NCBI RefSeq assembly: GCF_018614195.1 | Contig: NZ_JAGGOT010000002.1 | Location: forward strand, 278,573-342,572 | Direction of reading: 5' to 3' | Origin: Streptomyces sp. ISL-43 | Lineage (GTDB): Bacteria; Actinomycetota; Actinomycetes; Streptomycetales; Streptomycetaceae | DNA length: 64,000 nucleotides | Part shown: positions 1 through 9,464 of the stretch, one piece after another | Layout of the letters: every line of letters starts with the position of its first letter | Position numbering within the stretch: the stretch's first letter is position 1 | The notes under the pieces: generated by a model | Database searches by the model: none | What the model was told of the DNA's origin: nothing | Seen by the model: the letters and a program-made list of their open reading frames with translations, nothing else | Translations under genes and position numbers: made by a program

Positions 1-552
1 CTCGAGGGGCAGACCACGGCGAGCCGCGATCTCCTCGGGACGCTGCAGGCCCTTGAGCGCAGCCACGGTCGCGTGCACGATGTTGATCGCGTTCGACGAA
101 CCGAGCGACTTCGACAGGATGTCGTGAACGCCGGCGCACTCCAGAACGGCGCGCACCGGGCCACCGGCGATAACGCCGGTACCGGGGGAAGCCGGCTTCA
201 GGAGCACGACGCCAGCGGCACGCTCGCCCGTGATCGGGTGAGGAATCGTGCCCTGGATGCGCGGAACCTTGAAGAAGGACTTCTTGGCTTCCTCGACACC
301 CTTGGCGATGGCCGCGGGAACTTCCTTGGCCTTGCCGTAACCGACACCTACAGTGCCGTCACCGTCGCCCACCACGACCAGCGCGGTGAAGCTGAAGCGG
401 CGACCACCCTTGACAACCTTGGCGACGCGGTTGATCGCGACAACGCGCTCAACGTAAGCGGTCTTCTCGGCGGCAGGGCCACCGTCGCGACCCTTCCGGT
501 CCCGCCGCTCGCCGCCACCGGCACCGCTTCCGCGGCGCTGGGGTCCAGCCAT
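1..552 (-). CDS. rpsE: 30S ribosomal protein S5, 3' end outside window
   Basis: Component of the small ribosomal subunit involved in decoding accuracy. The visible 184 residues start at an ATG (552..550). They have a Gly/Arg-rich N-terminus ([14 protein letters not shown]), then the S5 double-stranded RNA-binding part with [23 protein letters not shown], and then the C-terminal domain with [13 protein letters not shown] and [14 protein letters not shown]. The frame runs off the left edge; the family is usually about 200 residues in Streptomyces, so only a short tail is missing. It follows rplR with a 45-nt gap in the spc operon. The glycine-rich lead is usual in actinobacteria. Confidence 0.96.
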   Translation of the reverse strand, partial: MAGPQRRGSGAGGGERRDRKGRDGGPAAEKTAYVERVVAINRVAKVVKGGRRFSFTALVVVGDGDGTVGVGYGKAKEVPAAIAKGVEEAKKSFFKVPRIQGTIPHPITGERAAGVVLLKPASPGTGVIAGGPVRAVLECAGVHDILSKSLGSSNAINIVHATVAALKGLQRPEEIAARRGLPLE

Positions 553-597
553 TGGATTACCTCTCTCTGTTACGTCCGTGAGTCCCGGAACCGGGGC

Positions 598-981
598 TTA
601 GAACTTCAGCCCGGCTTCGCGGGCGGCGTCAGCCAGAGCGGCAATGCGCCCGGCGTATCGGTTGCCACCGCGGTCGAACACGACGGTCTCGACACCCGCA
701 GCCTTGGCACGCTCGGCGACGAGCGCGCCGACGGCCTGGGCCTGGGCGCTCTTGTCGCCTTCGCCACCGCGGATCGAGGTGTCCAGGGTCGACGCGGACG
801 CCAGGGTGTGACCCTGGAGGTCGTCGATGACCTGAGCAACGATGTTGCGGTTCGAACGCGTCACGACGAGGCGCGGACGCTCCGCCGTACCCGAGACGTT
901 CTTGCGGATGCGGATGTGGCGGCGGGCCTTGGCGGCACGCTTGTACGCGTCGCCCTTGGCGATCTTTACACCGTATGCCAT
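598..981 (-). CDS. rplR: 50S ribosomal protein L18
   Basis: Large-subunit protein that binds 5S rRNA with L5 and L25. The 127 residues are full length. The conserved parts are visible: [31 protein letters not shown] in the middle and [28 protein letters not shown] at the end. The gene sits two bases after the rplF stop in transcription order, which fits tight translational coupling in the spc operon. The overlapping frame on the plus strand is a shadow produced by biased codon use. Confidence 0.97.
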   Translation of the reverse strand: MAYGVKIAKGDAYKRAAKARRHIRIRKNVSGTAERPRLVVTRSNRNIVAQVIDDLQGHTLASASTLDTSIRGGEGDKSAQAQAVGALVAERAKAAGVETVVFDRGGNRYAGRIAALADAAREAGLKF

Positions 982-983
982 GG

Positions 984-1523
984 CTACTTACCAGCCTTTC
1001 CGACCTTGCGGCGGATGACTTCGCCGGCGTACTTGACACCCTTGGCCTTGTACGGGTCGGGCTTCCGCAGCTTGCGGATGTTGGCGGCGACCTCGCCGAC
1101 CTTCTGCTTGTCGATGCCCTCGACCGAGAACTTGGTGGGCGACTCGACCTTGAAGGAGATGCCCTCGGGCGCCTCGATCAGGATCGGGTGGCTGTAGCCA
1201 AGCTGGAACTCCAGGTTGGAGCCCTTCGCGGCGACGCGGTAACCGACACCGCTGATCTCGAGCGCCTTGACGTAACCCGCGGTCACGCCGGTGATCATGT
1301 TCGCCACCAGCGTGCGGGACAGGCCGTGCAGGGCCTTGTTCTGACGCTCGTCGTTGGGGCGGATGACGTTCAGAACGCCTTCCTCACCCTTGACGATCTC
1401 GATGGGCGCAGCGACGGTGTGCGAGAGGGAACCCTTGGGGCCCTTCACCGCGACCGTGCGGCCATCGATGGTGACGTCCACACCGGCGGGAACCTGGATG
1501 GGGAGCTTGCCGATTCGCGACAT
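984..1523 (-). CDS. rplF: 50S ribosomal protein L6
   Basis: Large-subunit protein near the factor-binding site. It has 179 residues, the usual length, starting [17 protein letters not shown]. The two repeated L6 folds can be followed, with [20 protein letters not shown] between them. The conserved C-terminal signature is [21 protein letters not shown]. It is preceded by rpsH and followed two bases later by rplR, all in the spc operon. Confidence 0.97.
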   Translation of the reverse strand: MSRIGKLPIQVPAGVDVTIDGRTVAVKGPKGSLSHTVAAPIEIVKGEEGVLNVIRPNDERQNKALHGLSRTLVANMITGVTAGYVKALEISGVGYRVAAKGSNLEFQLGYSHPILIEAPEGISFKVESPTKFSVEGIDKQKVGEVAANIRKLRKPDPYKAKGVKYAGEVIRRKVGKAGK

Positions 1524-1543
1524 TGCTTTTCCTCCGTTCCCGA

Positions 1544-1942
1544 CTACCAGACGTAGGCGAGGACTTCCCCACCTACGCCCTTCTTGCCTGCCTGCTGGCC
1601 GGTCAGGAGACCATGGGACGTGGAGATGATCGCCACGCCCAGGCCGCCGAGGACCTTCGGCAGGTTGGTGGACTTTGCGTACACGCGCAGACCGGGCTTC
1701 GAGATCCGCTTGATGCCCGCGATGGAGCGCTCACGGTTCGGCCCGAACTTCAGCTCGAGGACGAGGTTCTTGCCGACCTCGGCGTCCTCGACCTTCCAGC
1801 CGGTGATGAAACCCTCCTGCTTGAGGATCTCTGCGATGTGCGACTTGATCTTGCTGTGCGGCATCACCACGGTGTCGTGGTACGCCGAGTTAGCGTTACG
1901 CAGACGGGTCAGCATGTCTGCGATCGGGTCAGTCATGGTCAT
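1544..1942 (-). CDS. rpsH: 30S ribosomal protein S8
   Basis: Small-subunit primary rRNA-binding protein, and in E. coli the translational repressor of the spc operon. I chose the ATG at 1942..1940 ([17 protein letters not shown]), which gives 132 residues, the normal length. An in-frame ATG further upstream would add 45 residues unlike any S8. The C-terminus has the typical [17 protein letters not shown] stretch. The gap to rpsN (about 220 nt, 1943-2165) is unusually large for this operon; I see no gene in it. Confidence 0.96.
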   Translation of the reverse strand: MTMTDPIADMLTRLRNANSAYHDTVVMPHSKIKSHIAEILKQEGFITGWKVEDAEVGKNLVLELKFGPNRERSIAGIKRISKPGLRVYAKSTNLPKVLGGLGVAIISTSHGLLTGQQAGKKGVGGEVLAYVW

Positions 1943-2165
1943 GAAGTGGCCTTCGGCCTCTCTCGCCGGGGTTTCCTGTATGCGCCATCCCTCTCCCCAC
2001 TCAGTGGCGGGACGGGTGCGGTGCGGGGACCTACGGCGTAGTAAGTCGTTATGGGCGGCGGACGCCCAACCACACAAGCCTAAGGCATGCGGGGCCGGGC
2101 ATCCGCCGTCCAGATGCTTACCGAGAGTGCCTGGAAGTTCCCAAGTCCTTGCGGACGAGAGGGAA

Positions 2166-2351
2166 TTACCAGGAGCTCTTGGTCACGCCCGGCAGCTCGC
2201 CACGGTGAGCCATCTCACGAAGGCAGACGCGGCACAGGCCGAACTTGCGGTACACGGAGTGGGGGCGACCGCAGCGCTGGCAGCGGGTGTACGCACGCAC
2301 ACCGAACTTGGGCTTACGGGCAGCCTTCGCGATGAGAGCCTTCTTCGCCAT
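2166..2351 (-). CDS. rpsZ: 30S ribosomal protein S14 type Z (zinc form)
   Basis: Small-subunit head protein. At 61 residues it is the short C+ form. Two CxxC pairs, Cys24/Cys27 and Cys40/Cys43, form the zinc ribbon. Streptomyces also keep a longer zinc-independent paralogue elsewhere that is made under zinc limitation (family knowledge, not seen here). The spc position is the usual place for the zinc form. It lies five bases after the rplE stop. Confidence 0.96.
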   Translation of the reverse strand: MAKKALIAKAARKPKFGVRAYTRCQRCGRPHSVYRKFGLCRVCLREMAHRGELPGVTKSSW

Positions 2352-2356
2352 CTCGC

Positions 2357-2908
2357 TTACGCCTCCTTGAAGGGGAAGCCGAGGTGACGAAGGAGGGCGC
2401 GGCCCTCGTCGTCGTTGGTCGCCGTGGTGACCACGGTGATGTCCATACCCCGGGTACGGTCGATCTTGTCCTGGTCGATCTCGTGGAACATGACCTGCTC
2501 CGTGAGACCGAAGGTGTAGTTGCCACGGCCGTCGAACTGCTTCGGCGACAGACCACGGAAGTCACGGATACGCGGCAGCGCGAGCGACAGCGTACGGTCC
2601 AGGAACTCCCACATGCGGTCACCACGGAGGGTGACGTGGCAGCCGATCGGCTGACCCTCGCGCAGCTTGAACTGCGCGATGGACTTGCGGGCCTTCGTGA
2701 CGGCCGGCTTCTGACCGGTGATCGTCGTCAGGTCCTTGATGGCGCCGTCGATCAGCTTGGAGTCGCGGGCGGCGTCGCCCACACCCATGTTGACCACGAT
2801 CTTCACGAGGCCGGGAATCTGCATGACGTTCTCGTAGGAGAACTCTTCACGCAGCTTGCCCGCGATGTCCTCGCGGTACTTCGTCTTGAGACGCGGAGTG
2901 GTAGCCAT
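2357..2908 (-). CDS. rplE: 50S ribosomal protein L5
   Basis: 5S rRNA-binding protein of the central protuberance. It has 183 residues starting [19 protein letters not shown]. The family signature [16 protein letters not shown] is at about residues 32-47, and [21 protein letters not shown] lies in the C-terminal half. Its start codon overlaps the rplX stop by one base (TGATG), indicating translational coupling. Confidence 0.97.
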   Translation of the reverse strand: MATTPRLKTKYREDIAGKLREEFSYENVMQIPGLVKIVVNMGVGDAARDSKLIDGAIKDLTTITGQKPAVTKARKSIAQFKLREGQPIGCHVTLRGDRMWEFLDRTLSLALPRIRDFRGLSPKQFDGRGNYTFGLTEQVMFHEIDQDKIDRTRGMDITVVTTATNDDEGRALLRHLGFPFKEA

Positions 2909-3231
2909 CAGATGTCCTCACCCGTCCGCTTGGCAACGCGGATCTTGTTGCCCTCGTCATCGAAGCGGAAACCGACGCGGGTAACGACCTTCTGGCCGTC
3001 CTTCTCCACAACCAGCTGAACGTTGCTGACGTGGATCGGCGCCTCGACGATCACGATGCCGCCGGTCTGCGAGCCACCAGCGGTCTGGCCGGCCTTGGTG
3101 TGCTTCTTGACCCGGTTGACACCCTCGACGAGGACACGGTTCTCAGTAGGGATGGCCATGATGACCTTGCCCTGCTTGCCCTTGTCCTTACCGGTGATGA
3201 CCTGAACCAGGTCGCCCTTCTTGATCTTCAT
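2908..3231 (-). CDS. rplX: 50S ribosomal protein L24
   Basis: Assembly-initiator protein of the large subunit. It has 107 residues with the N-terminal KOW motif ([20 protein letters not shown]) and the loop [12 protein letters not shown]. It lies two bases after rplN and overlaps rplE by one base, so the rplN-rplX-rplE block is translationally coupled. Confidence 0.97.
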   Translation of the reverse strand: MKIKKGDLVQVITGKDKGKQGKVIMAIPTENRVLVEGVNRVKKHTKAGQTAGGSQTGGIVIVEAPIHVSNVQLVVEKDGQKVVTRVGFRFDDEGNKIRVAKRTGEDI

Positions 3232-3233
3232 GC

Positions 3234-3602
3234 TTACAGCACCTCCGGCGCGAGCGAGATGATCTTCATGAACTTCTTCTCGCGCAGCTCACGGCCCACC
3301 GGGCCGAAGATACGGGTGCCGCGAGGGTCGCCGTCGTTCTTCAGAATGACGGCGGCGTTCTCGTCGAAGCGGATGTACGAGCCGTCCTGGCGGCGGCGTT
3401 CCTTCACGGTGCGAACGATGACCGCCTTGACGACGTCACCCTTCTTCACGTTGCCACCGGGGATCGCGTCCTTGACGGTGGCAACGATGACGTCACCGAT
3501 GCCCGCGTAGCGGCGACCGGAGCCACCGAGAACACGGATGCAAAGGATCTCCTTGGCACCAGTGTTGTCGGCGACACGCAGTCGCGACTCCTGCTGGATC
3601 AC
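3234..3602 (-). CDS. rplN: 50S ribosomal protein L14
   Basis: Large-subunit protein at the subunit interface. It has 122 residues, the universal length, starting [24 protein letters not shown]. The signature [18 protein letters not shown] follows, and the end is the conserved [10 protein letters not shown]. The 124-nt space to rpsQ holds a strong hairpin (3689-3720), so there may be partial termination or RNA processing between rpsQ and rplN. Confidence 0.98.
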   Translation of the reverse strand: MIQQESRLRVADNTGAKEILCIRVLGGSGRRYAGIGDVIVATVKDAIPGGNVKKGDVVKAVIVRTVKERRRQDGSYIRFDENAAVILKNDGDPRGTRIFGPVGRELREKKFMKIISLAPEVL

Positions 3603-3688
3603 GTCTATCTCCTGTTTGTCTGCCGGTTCCCGGCGGGGGCATCACTCCGAAGAGCTACCGCCCCCACCGAGCCTGGCGGAACGAACCT

Positions 3689-3720
3689 GAGGGGCCCCCG
3701 GGCGTGCTGCCCGGGGCCTC
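3689..3720 (-). terminator. GC-rich intercistronic hairpin between rpsQ and rplN
   Basis: Twelve-base arms (GAGG and CCCCGGGC paired with GCCCGGGG and CCTC, with a 3-nt bulge) lie directly after the rpsQ stop. No T-run follows on the transcribed strand, so it is more likely a processing or pausing element, or a partial terminator, than a full stop. Confidence 0.5.
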
Positions 3721-3726
3721 AGATAA

Positions 3727-4008
3727 TTACTTGGCCTTCTCGAGGATCTCGACGATGCGCCAGCGCTTGCTCGCCGACAGCGGACGCGTCTCCATGATGA
3801 GGACGCGGTCGCCGACGCCGGCAGCGTTCTGCTCGTCGTGAGCCTTGAGCTTGTTCGTACGGCGGATGACCTTGCCGTACAGGGCGTGCTTCACGCGGTC
3901 CTCGACGGCGACGACGACGGTCTTGTCCATCTTGTCGCTGACGACGAGACCCTCACGGGTCTTGCGGAAACCGCGCTCGGTCTTCTCAGTCACGTTGTTC
4001 TCGCTCAT
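3727..4008 (-). CDS. rpsQ: 30S ribosomal protein S17
   Basis: Primary 16S rRNA-binding protein. It has 93 residues with the OB-fold signature [22 protein letters not shown] and the conserved end [28 protein letters not shown]. The start codon overlaps the rpmC stop by one base. The N-terminus ([16 protein letters not shown]) is a typical short Streptomyces extension. Confidence 0.97.
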   Translation of the reverse strand: MSENNVTEKTERGFRKTREGLVVSDKMDKTVVVAVEDRVKHALYGKVIRRTNKLKAHDEQNAAGVGDRVLIMETRPLSASKRWRIVEILEKAK

Positions 4009-4232
4009 CAGGCGCTCTCCACCGTCTCGATACCGAGCTCACGCTCGTGCATCAGGGTGTAGATGCGAGCGATGTCCTTACGGACGGACTTGAGCCGGCC
4101 GTTGTTCTCCAGCTGACCCGTGGCCGCCTGGAAGCGCAGCTTGAACAGCTCTTCCTTGGCCTCGCGCAGCTTGCCAACGAGCTCCTCGTTACCGAGCTCA
4201 CGCAGCTCGGACGCCTTGGTTCCCGTCGCCAT
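4008..4232 (-). CDS. rpmC: 50S ribosomal protein L29
   Basis: Small protein at the peptide exit tunnel. From the ATG at 4232 it has 74 residues ([19 protein letters not shown]...), matching the Streptomyces length. A GTG three bases upstream, overlapping the rplP stop as GTGA, would add one residue and cannot be excluded. The signature [17 protein letters not shown] is near the C-terminus. Confidence 0.95.
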   Translation of the reverse strand: MATGTKASELRELGNEELVGKLREAKEELFKLRFQAATGQLENNGRLKSVRKDIARIYTLMHERELGIETVESA

Positions 4233-4651
4233 CACGACTCACCTGCCTCGCGCCGAACAATCCGGCACTTCATCGGAAGCTTGTGAGCAGCGCGGGTGAG
4301 CGCCTCACGAGCAATCTTCTCGTTCGGGTAGGACAGCTCGAACATGACCCGGCCCGGGTGCACGTTCGCGATCCACCACTCGGGAGAACCCTTACCGGAA
4401 CCCATGCGGGTCTCGGCAGGCTTCTTCGTCAGGGGGCGGTCCGGGTAGATGTTGATCCAGACCTTGCCGCCACGCTTGATGTGGCGGGTCATCGCGATAC
4501 GAGCCGCCTCGATCTGGCGGTTCGTCACGTAGGCCGGGGTCAGCGCCTGGATGCCGTACTCGCCGAACGAGACCTCAGTACCGCCCTTGGCCATACCGCT
4601 GCGCTTCGGGTGGTGCTGCTTGCGGTGCTTGACCCTACGAGGGATCAGCAT
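4232..4651 (-). CDS. rplP: 50S ribosomal protein L16
   Basis: Large-subunit protein near the A-site tRNA. It has 139 residues starting [19 protein letters not shown]. It contains [20 protein letters not shown] and [24 protein letters not shown], both highly conserved. It overlaps rpmC at its stop and follows rpsC by five bases. Confidence 0.98.
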   Translation of the reverse strand: MLIPRRVKHRKQHHPKRSGMAKGGTEVSFGEYGIQALTPAYVTNRQIEAARIAMTRHIKRGGKVWINIYPDRPLTKKPAETRMGSGKGSPEWWIANVHPGRVMFELSYPNEKIAREALTRAAHKLPMKCRIVRREAGES

Positions 4652-4656
4652 GTCGG

Positions 4657-5499
4657 TCAGGCCTCCGTTCCGGTGCTCTCGGCCGGAGCGGCGGCGGGAG
4701 CGTCGGCCTTGGGGGCCTCGACACCAGCAGCCTGCTGCGGCTTGCGGCCACCACGGCCGCCGCGCTCGCCACCACGGCCACCACGGCCGGCGGGACGGTC
4801 GCCAGCGCCCTGCGCACCACGGGCCGGGCGGTTACCCGCACGGGCCGCAGCGTTCTCGGCGCGAACCTCGGCGATGTTCTTGACGTCGCCCTTGTAGATC
4901 CAGACCTTCACACCGATACGGCCGAAGGTGGTCTTGGCCTCGAAGAAGCCGTAGTCCACGTTCGCGCGGAGGGTGTGCAGCGGCACACGGCCTTCGCGGT
5001 AGAACTCGGAGCGGGACATCTCGGCGCCGCCGAGGCGACCGCCGCACTGGATCTTGATGCCCTTGGCGCCGGCCTTCATCGTGCCCTGCATGCTCTTACG
5101 CATGGCGCGACGGAAGGAGACGCGGGAGGAGAGCTGCTCGGCAACGGCCTGCGCGACCAGCTGAGCGTCGACCTCGGGGTTCTTGACCTCGAGGATGTTC
5201 AGCTGGACCTGCTTGCCCGTGAGCTTCTCGAGGTCACCGCGGATGCGGTCGGCCTCGGCGCCACGGCGGCCGATGACGATGCCCGGACGAGCGGTGTGGA
5301 TGTCCACACGCACGCGGTCACGGGTGCGCTCGATCTCAACCTTCGAGATGCCGGCGCGCTCCATGCCGGACGTCATCATCCGACGGATGGCGACGTCTTC
5401 CTTGACGTAGTCCTTGTACAGCTTGTCGGCGTACCAACGCGACTTGAAGTCGGTGGTGATGCCGAGCCGGAACCCGTGCGGGTTTACCTTCTGGCCCAT
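4657..5499 (-). CDS. rpsC: 30S ribosomal protein S3 with basic C-terminal extension
   Basis: Protein at the mRNA entry tunnel. It has 280 residues starting [24 protein letters not shown]. The KH domain ([19 protein letters not shown], about residues 78-96) and the C-terminal S3 domain ([15 protein letters not shown]) are visible. After about residue 215 the protein continues as an Arg/Gly/Ala/Pro-rich low-complexity tail, longer than in E. coli but usual in Streptomyces. The start codon overlaps the rplV stop by one base. Confidence 0.97.
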   Translation of the reverse strand: MGQKVNPHGFRLGITTDFKSRWYADKLYKDYVKEDVAIRRMMTSGMERAGISKVEIERTRDRVRVDIHTARPGIVIGRRGAEADRIRGDLEKLTGKQVQLNILEVKNPEVDAQLVAQAVAEQLSSRVSFRRAMRKSMQGTMKAGAKGIKIQCGGRLGGAEMSRSEFYREGRVPLHTLRANVDYGFFEAKTTFGRIGVKVWIYKGDVKNIAEVRAENAAARAGNRPARGAQGAGDRPAGRGGRGGERGGRGGRKPQQAAGVEAPKADAPAAAPAESTGTEA

Positions 5500-5846
5500 T
5501 ACCGGGAACCTTCCTTGCTGCTGACGACCACGGTGATGTGGCTGGTCCGCTTGCGGATCCGGTAGGCACGGCCCTGTGCACGCGGACGGAACCGCTTCAG
5601 GGTCGGGCCCTCGTCCACGTACGCCTCGCTGATGACCAGCGTGGTGGCGTCCGGGTGGTTGTAGTTGTGTGCGGCATTGGCAATGGCGCTGTCGAGCACC
5701 TTGCCAACCGGCACGCTCGCGGCCTGCGGGGCGAAACGCAGGACCGCCTGAGCCTCCGTGGCATCCATGCCACGGATAAGGTCCACCACTCGGCGGGCCT
5801 TCATGGGCGTGACGCGGATGTACCGCGCCTGGGCCCTGGCTTCCAT
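5499..5846 (-). CDS. rplV: 50S ribosomal protein L22
   Basis: Exit-tunnel protein and site of macrolide contact. The ATG at 5846 ([21 protein letters not shown]) gives 115 residues and is preceded by a GAAGGGA ribosome site. An upstream in-frame start would add 12 residues that lack conservation. The C-terminal signature [24 protein letters not shown] is intact, with no deletion in the tunnel loop. Confidence 0.96.
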   Translation of the reverse strand: MEARAQARYIRVTPMKARRVVDLIRGMDATEAQAVLRFAPQAASVPVGKVLDSAIANAAHNYNHPDATTLVISEAYVDEGPTLKRFRPRAQGRAYRIRKRTSHITVVVSSKEGSR

Positions 5847-5889
5847 GGTTGTCCCTTCGGTGTAAGTCATAGTCGTAACCACCCCGCCT

Positions 5890-6171
5890 TTAGCGGCGCT
5901 TCGACTTCCGGTCGTCCTTGACGTGGCCGCGGAAGGTGCGAGTCGGCGAGAACTCGCCGAGCTTGTGGCCGACCATCGACTCGGTGACGAACACCGGGAC
6001 GTGGATCTTGCCGTTGTGCACCGCGATGGTGTGACCCAGCATGGCCGGGATGATCATCGAGCGACGGGACCAGGTCTTAATGACGGTCTTGGTACCAGCT
6101 TCGTTCTGAACGTCCACCTTCTTGATGAGGTGTCCGTCGACGAAGGGTCCCTTCTTGAGACTGCGCGGCAT
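5890..6171 (-). CDS. rpsS: 30S ribosomal protein S19
   Basis: Small-subunit head protein that forms a complex with S13. It has 93 residues starting [20 protein letters not shown]. The signature [14 protein letters not shown]-like stretch and [16 protein letters not shown] are present. It is followed by rplV after about 40 bases and preceded by rplB. Confidence 0.98.
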   Translation of the reverse strand: MPRSLKKGPFVDGHLIKKVDVQNEAGTKTVIKTWSRRSMIIPAMLGHTIAVHNGKIHVPVFVTESMVGHKLGEFSPTRTFRGHVKDDRKSKRR

Positions 6172-6183
6172 CTAAACCCGCTC

Positions 6184-7020
6184 CTAGCGCTTCTTGTTCG
6201 TCTTGCGGCGGCGGACGATGTACTTGCTCGAAGCCTTCTTCGGCGAGCGAGTACGACCCTCCTTCTGACCCCACGGGGAGACCGGGTGGCGACCACCGGA
6301 GGTCTTACCCTCACCACCACCGTGCGGGTGGTCGACCGGGTTCATCGCGACACCGCGGACGGAGGGGCGAACGCCCTTCCAGCGCATACGGCCGGCCTTG
6401 CCCCAGTTGATGTTCGACTGCTCGGCGTTGCCGACCTCACCGACGGTCGCGCGGCAGCGCGCGTCGACGAGACGGATCTCACCGGACGGCATACGAAGGT
6501 GGGCCATGGTGCCCTCCTTCGCCAGCAGCTGCACGGAGGCACCAGCGGAGCGGGCGAACTTCGCGCCACCACCGGGACGGAGCTCGATCGCGTGGATCGT
6601 GGTACCGACCGGGATGTTGCGGAGCGCCAGGTTGTTACCGGGCTTGATGTCGGCCGTGGGGCCGTTCTCAATCCGGTCACCCTGCTTCAGGTTCTTCGGC
6701 GCAATGATGTAGCGCTTCTCACCGTCGGCGTAGTGCAGGAGCGCGATGCGCGCAGTGCGGTTGGGGTCGTACTCGATGTGCGCGACCTTGGCCGGCACGC
6801 CGTCCTTGTCGTGACGACGGAAGTCGATCACGCGGTAGGCGCGCTTGTGTCCACCACCCTGGTGGCGAACAGTGATCCGGCCGGTGTTGTTACGGCCGCC
6901 CTTGCTGTGCAGAGGGCGAACCAGCGACTTCTCCGGCGTGGACCGCGTGATCTCGACAAAGTCGGCGACGCTGGAGCCACGACGGCCCGGGGTCGTCGGC
7001 TTGTACTTGCGGATACCCAT
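6184..7020 (-). CDS. rplB: 50S ribosomal protein L2
   Basis: Core 23S rRNA-binding protein needed for peptidyl transferase centre assembly. It has 278 residues starting [21 protein letters not shown]. The hallmark [18 protein letters not shown] near the C-terminus includes the histidine region implicated in function. The gene lies in the standard rplC-rplD-rplW-rplB-rpsS order. Confidence 0.98.
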   Translation of the reverse strand: MGIRKYKPTTPGRRGSSVADFVEITRSTPEKSLVRPLHSKGGRNNTGRITVRHQGGGHKRAYRVIDFRRHDKDGVPAKVAHIEYDPNRTARIALLHYADGEKRYIIAPKNLKQGDRIENGPTADIKPGNNLALRNIPVGTTIHAIELRPGGGAKFARSAGASVQLLAKEGTMAHLRMPSGEIRLVDARCRATVGEVGNAEQSNINWGKAGRMRWKGVRPSVRGVAMNPVDHPHGGGEGKTSGGRHPVSPWGQKEGRTRSPKKASSKYIVRRRKTNKKR

Positions 7021-7059
7021 TTCTCAGTCCTCGTCCGATTCCGGACGACTAGACCTCCG

Positions 7060-7383
7060 TTAGGAGGCCTGGCCGCCGAAGATGTCGATTCGGTCGCCCT
7101 CAGCGAGGGTCACGATGGCGCGCTTGGTGTTCGCGCGCTTGCCGAAACCGGTCTTGGTGCGCTTGCGCTTACCCTGACGGTTGATCGTGTTGACCCCGGT
7201 GACCTTGACCGAGAAGACCGCTTCCACGGCCTGCTTGATCTGGGTCTTGTTCGAGCCGGGCGCGACGATGAACGTGTACTTGTTCTCGTCCAGCAGCGCG
7301 TAGCTCTTCTCCGAGACAACCGGCTTGATCAGCAGGTCGCGCGGGTCGGTGAAGGTCTTGCTGGTAACGGTCGCCTCAGACAT
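7060..7383 (-). CDS. rplW: 50S ribosomal protein L23
   Basis: Exit-site protein that docks trigger factor and SRP. It has 107 residues. [21 protein letters not shown] is the conserved N-terminal part and [28 protein letters not shown] is the basic loop. Its start overlaps the rplD stop by one base. Confidence 0.97.
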   Translation of the reverse strand: MSEATVTSKTFTDPRDLLIKPVVSEKSYALLDENKYTFIVAPGSNKTQIKQAVEAVFSVKVTGVNTINRQGKRKRTKTGFGKRANTKRAIVTLAEGDRIDIFGGQAS

Positions 7384-8033
7384 CAGGCGTCGCTCCCTTC
7401 GGTCTCATCGGCCTTGGGGCCAGACACGAAGGACTCGAAAGCGGCCTGAGTGAAGACCACGTCGTCAGAGACGATCACGTCGTACGTGTTCAGCTGGCCC
7501 GGCTCCAGGATGTGCACCTGGGGCAGGTTGCGGGCGGACAGCCACGCGGCCTCGTCGGCGCGGTCGACGACCAGGAGCAGGTTCTTGCGCTCCGAGATCT
7601 TGCCGAACAGCGTCTTGGCGGCCTTCGTGGAGGCGGCACCCTCGACCACACCGGTGACGATGTGGATGCGGGAGTGACGCGCACGGTCCGACAGGGCACC
7701 ACGGAGAGCGGCGGCCTTCATCTTCTTCGGGGTCCGCTGCGAGTAGTCACGCGGCTGCGGGCCGTGGACGACGCCACCGCCTACGAACTGCGGAGCGCGG
7801 GTCGAACCCTGGCGTGCGCGGCCGGTGCCCTTCTGGCGGTACGGCTTGCGGCCACCACCACGGACTTCGCCACGACGCTTGGTCTTGTGCGTGCCCTGAC
7901 GGGCAGCAGCCAGCTGAGCGACAACGACCTGGTGGATCAGCGGAATGCTGGTCTTCGCGTCGAAGATCTCCGCGGGGAGCTCGACGGTACCGGCCTTGTC
8001 GCCTGCCGGCGAAAGGATGTCAATGGTGCTCAT
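7383..8033 (-). CDS. rplD: 50S ribosomal protein L4
   Basis: Large-subunit protein with a tunnel-lining loop; in E. coli it is also the autogenous regulator of the S10 operon. The ATG at 8033 ([20 protein letters not shown]) gives 216 residues. A longer in-frame start would add 33 residues that overlap rplC and are not L4-like. The basic loop [33 protein letters not shown] is intact. Confidence 0.97.
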   Translation of the reverse strand: MSTIDILSPAGDKAGTVELPAEIFDAKTSIPLIHQVVVAQLAAARQGTHKTKRRGEVRGGGRKPYRQKGTGRARQGSTRAPQFVGGGVVHGPQPRDYSQRTPKKMKAAALRGALSDRARHSRIHIVTGVVEGAASTKAAKTLFGKISERKNLLLVVDRADEAAWLSARNLPQVHILEPGQLNTYDVIVSDDVVFTQAAFESFVSGPKADETEGSDA

Positions 8034-8037
8034 TACC

Positions 8038-8682
8038 TCAAGCCCCCTTGGCCGCGGTACGGACCAGGACGAGGCCGCCGTTCGGACCGGGGACCGCACC
8101 CTTGATAAGGAGCAGACCCTTCTCCGCGTCAACCGCGTGGATGGTCAGGTTCTGGGTGGTGACACGCTCGTTACCCATACGACCGGCCATGCGCATGCCC
8201 TTGAAGACACGCCCAGGGGTGGCGCAGCCACCGATCGAACCGGGGGAGCGGTGCTTGCGCTGCACGCCGTGGCCGGCGCCGAGGCCCTTGAAGTTGTGAC
8301 GCTTCATGACACCGGCGAAGCCCTTGCCCTTGCTGTTGCCCGTGACGTCAACCTTGACGCCGGACTCGAACACAGCAGCGGTGATCTCCTGGCCGAGCGT
8401 GTACTCGCTGGCGTCGGAGGTGCGGAGCTCCACCAGGTGGCGGCGCGGGGTTACATCGGCCTTGGCGAAGTGACCCTTGAGGGGCTTGTTCACCTTGCGC
8501 GGGTCGATCTCGCCGAAGGCGATCTGGACCGACTCGTAGCCGTCGATCTCGTTCTTACGGACCTGGGTAACGACGCAGGGTCCGGCCTTGACCACGGTCA
8601 CCGGGACGACACGGTTGTTCTCGTCCCAGACCTGGGTCATGCCGAGCTTCTCGCCCAGGACGCCCTTGATCTGCTTTGCCAT
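8038..8682 (-). CDS. rplC: 50S ribosomal protein L3
   Basis: Large-subunit protein adjacent to the peptidyl transferase centre. It has 214 residues starting [21 protein letters not shown]. The conserved central part [20 protein letters not shown] and the [27 protein letters not shown] loop are both present. It lies 14 bases after rpsJ. Confidence 0.98.
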   Translation of the reverse strand: MAKQIKGVLGEKLGMTQVWDENNRVVPVTVVKAGPCVVTQVRKNEIDGYESVQIAFGEIDPRKVNKPLKGHFAKADVTPRRHLVELRTSDASEYTLGQEITAAVFESGVKVDVTGNSKGKGFAGVMKRHNFKGLGAGHGVQRKHRSPGSIGGCATPGRVFKGMRMAGRMGNERVTTQNLTIHAVDAEKGLLLIKGAVPGPNGGLVLVRTAAKGA

Positions 8683-8696
8683 CTTCTCGACGCCTC

Positions 8697-9005
8697 TCAG
8701 AGCTTGATCTCGATGTCAACGCCGGCCGGAAGGTCCAGGCGCATCAGCGAGTCAACGGTCTTGGGAGTCGGGTCGAGGATGTCGATCAGGCGCTTGTGAG
8801 TGCGCATCTCGAAGTGCTCGCGCGAGTCCTTGTACTTGTGCGGCGACTTGATGACGCAGTACACGTTCTTCTCAGTGGGCAGCGGCACCGGGCCCGCGAC
8901 CGACGCACCAGTGCGCGTCACCGTCTCGACGATCTTCTTCGCCGACGAATCGATGACCTCGTGGTCGTAGGCCTTGAGCCGGATGCGGATCTTCTGTCCC
9001 GCCAT
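8697..9005 (-). CDS. rpsJ: 30S ribosomal protein S10 (NusE)
   Basis: Small-subunit head protein that also acts in antitermination as NusE. It has 102 residues starting [34 protein letters not shown] and ending with the conserved [18 protein letters not shown]. It is the first gene of the S10 operon. The upstream leader (9006-9140) carries two hairpins described separately. Confidence 0.98.
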   Translation of the reverse strand: MAGQKIRIRLKAYDHEVIDSSAKKIVETVTRTGASVAGPVPLPTEKNVYCVIKSPHKYKDSREHFEMRTHKRLIDILDPTPKTVDSLMRLDLPAGVDIEIKL

Positions 9006-9080
9006 GGCTACTCCGTAGTCCTGTCTGTTGTGGAAACGCTCTGGTTCTCGGCCGGCTGCGGATCACTCCGCCGCTTTCCT

Positions 9081-9105
9081 CCGACCCACGCGGTCGGGCG
9101 TGTCG
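9081..9105 (-). promoter_or_regulatory. S10-leader hairpin, also present in the rpsL leader
   Basis: A 25-bp element matches positions 26855-26879 at 24 of 25 bases. It contains a perfect 6-bp inverted repeat (CCGACC, 5-nt loop, GGTCGG). It lies 76-100 nt upstream of rpsJ in the untranslated leader. The function is unknown; a shared leader element for coordinated control of S10 and str operons is an inference. Confidence 0.5.
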
Positions 9106-9117
9106 CGCTCCCTCTAC

Positions 9118-9139
9118 AAAAAATTCCCATACGGAAATT
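9118..9139 (-). promoter_or_regulatory. AT-rich terminator-like hairpin in the S10 leader
   Basis: On the minus strand a 7-bp stem (AATTTCC paired with GGGAATT, one G-U pair, loop GTAT) is followed at once by TTTT. It lies about 115 nt upstream of rpsJ and is strikingly AT-rich for this genome. It overlaps a direct repeat AAATTCCC (9121-9128 and 9135-9142). It could be a weak attenuator or part of an upstream promoter. I could not identify a convincing -10/-35 pair for the S10 operon anywhere in 9006-9404, which otherwise holds no gene. Confidence 0.35.
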
Positions 9140-9404
9140 CCCTCGTCCAAGGGGACGCGGTCCCAAGACCGCAGATCGGGGGCGAACACCCACCGAGTAC
9201 CTGGCAGGCACCGTGCTGACGCTTCCCAGAAGATTCCCGTACGTCCGCCCCATTGCTGCCCCGAGAGGCAGGTAAGGCGACGAGTACTGTGGGACTCGCT
9301 TCCGGTCCTCCCGGCGGGAGGCGCGCAGCATCGGCACTCAGCCGAGCAACTTGAGTAGTCTGCCATACGAGGCACGTACCTGGCCAATCGGGCCGAAGAG
9401 AATA

Positions 9405-9445
9405 CCCCGCCACGCTGAGTGGTCAAACTGCACCACGCTGCGGGG
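9405..9445 (-). terminator. Hairpin downstream of the 9465-10604 gene
   Basis: A nested hairpin has outer arms CCCCGC and GCGGGG and inner arms AGTGGT and ACCAC. It lies 20 bases after the stop of the preceding minus-strand gene. No strong T-run follows. Confidence 0.45.
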
Positions 9446-9464
9446 ATCCCTTGCGGGGCCCGGG

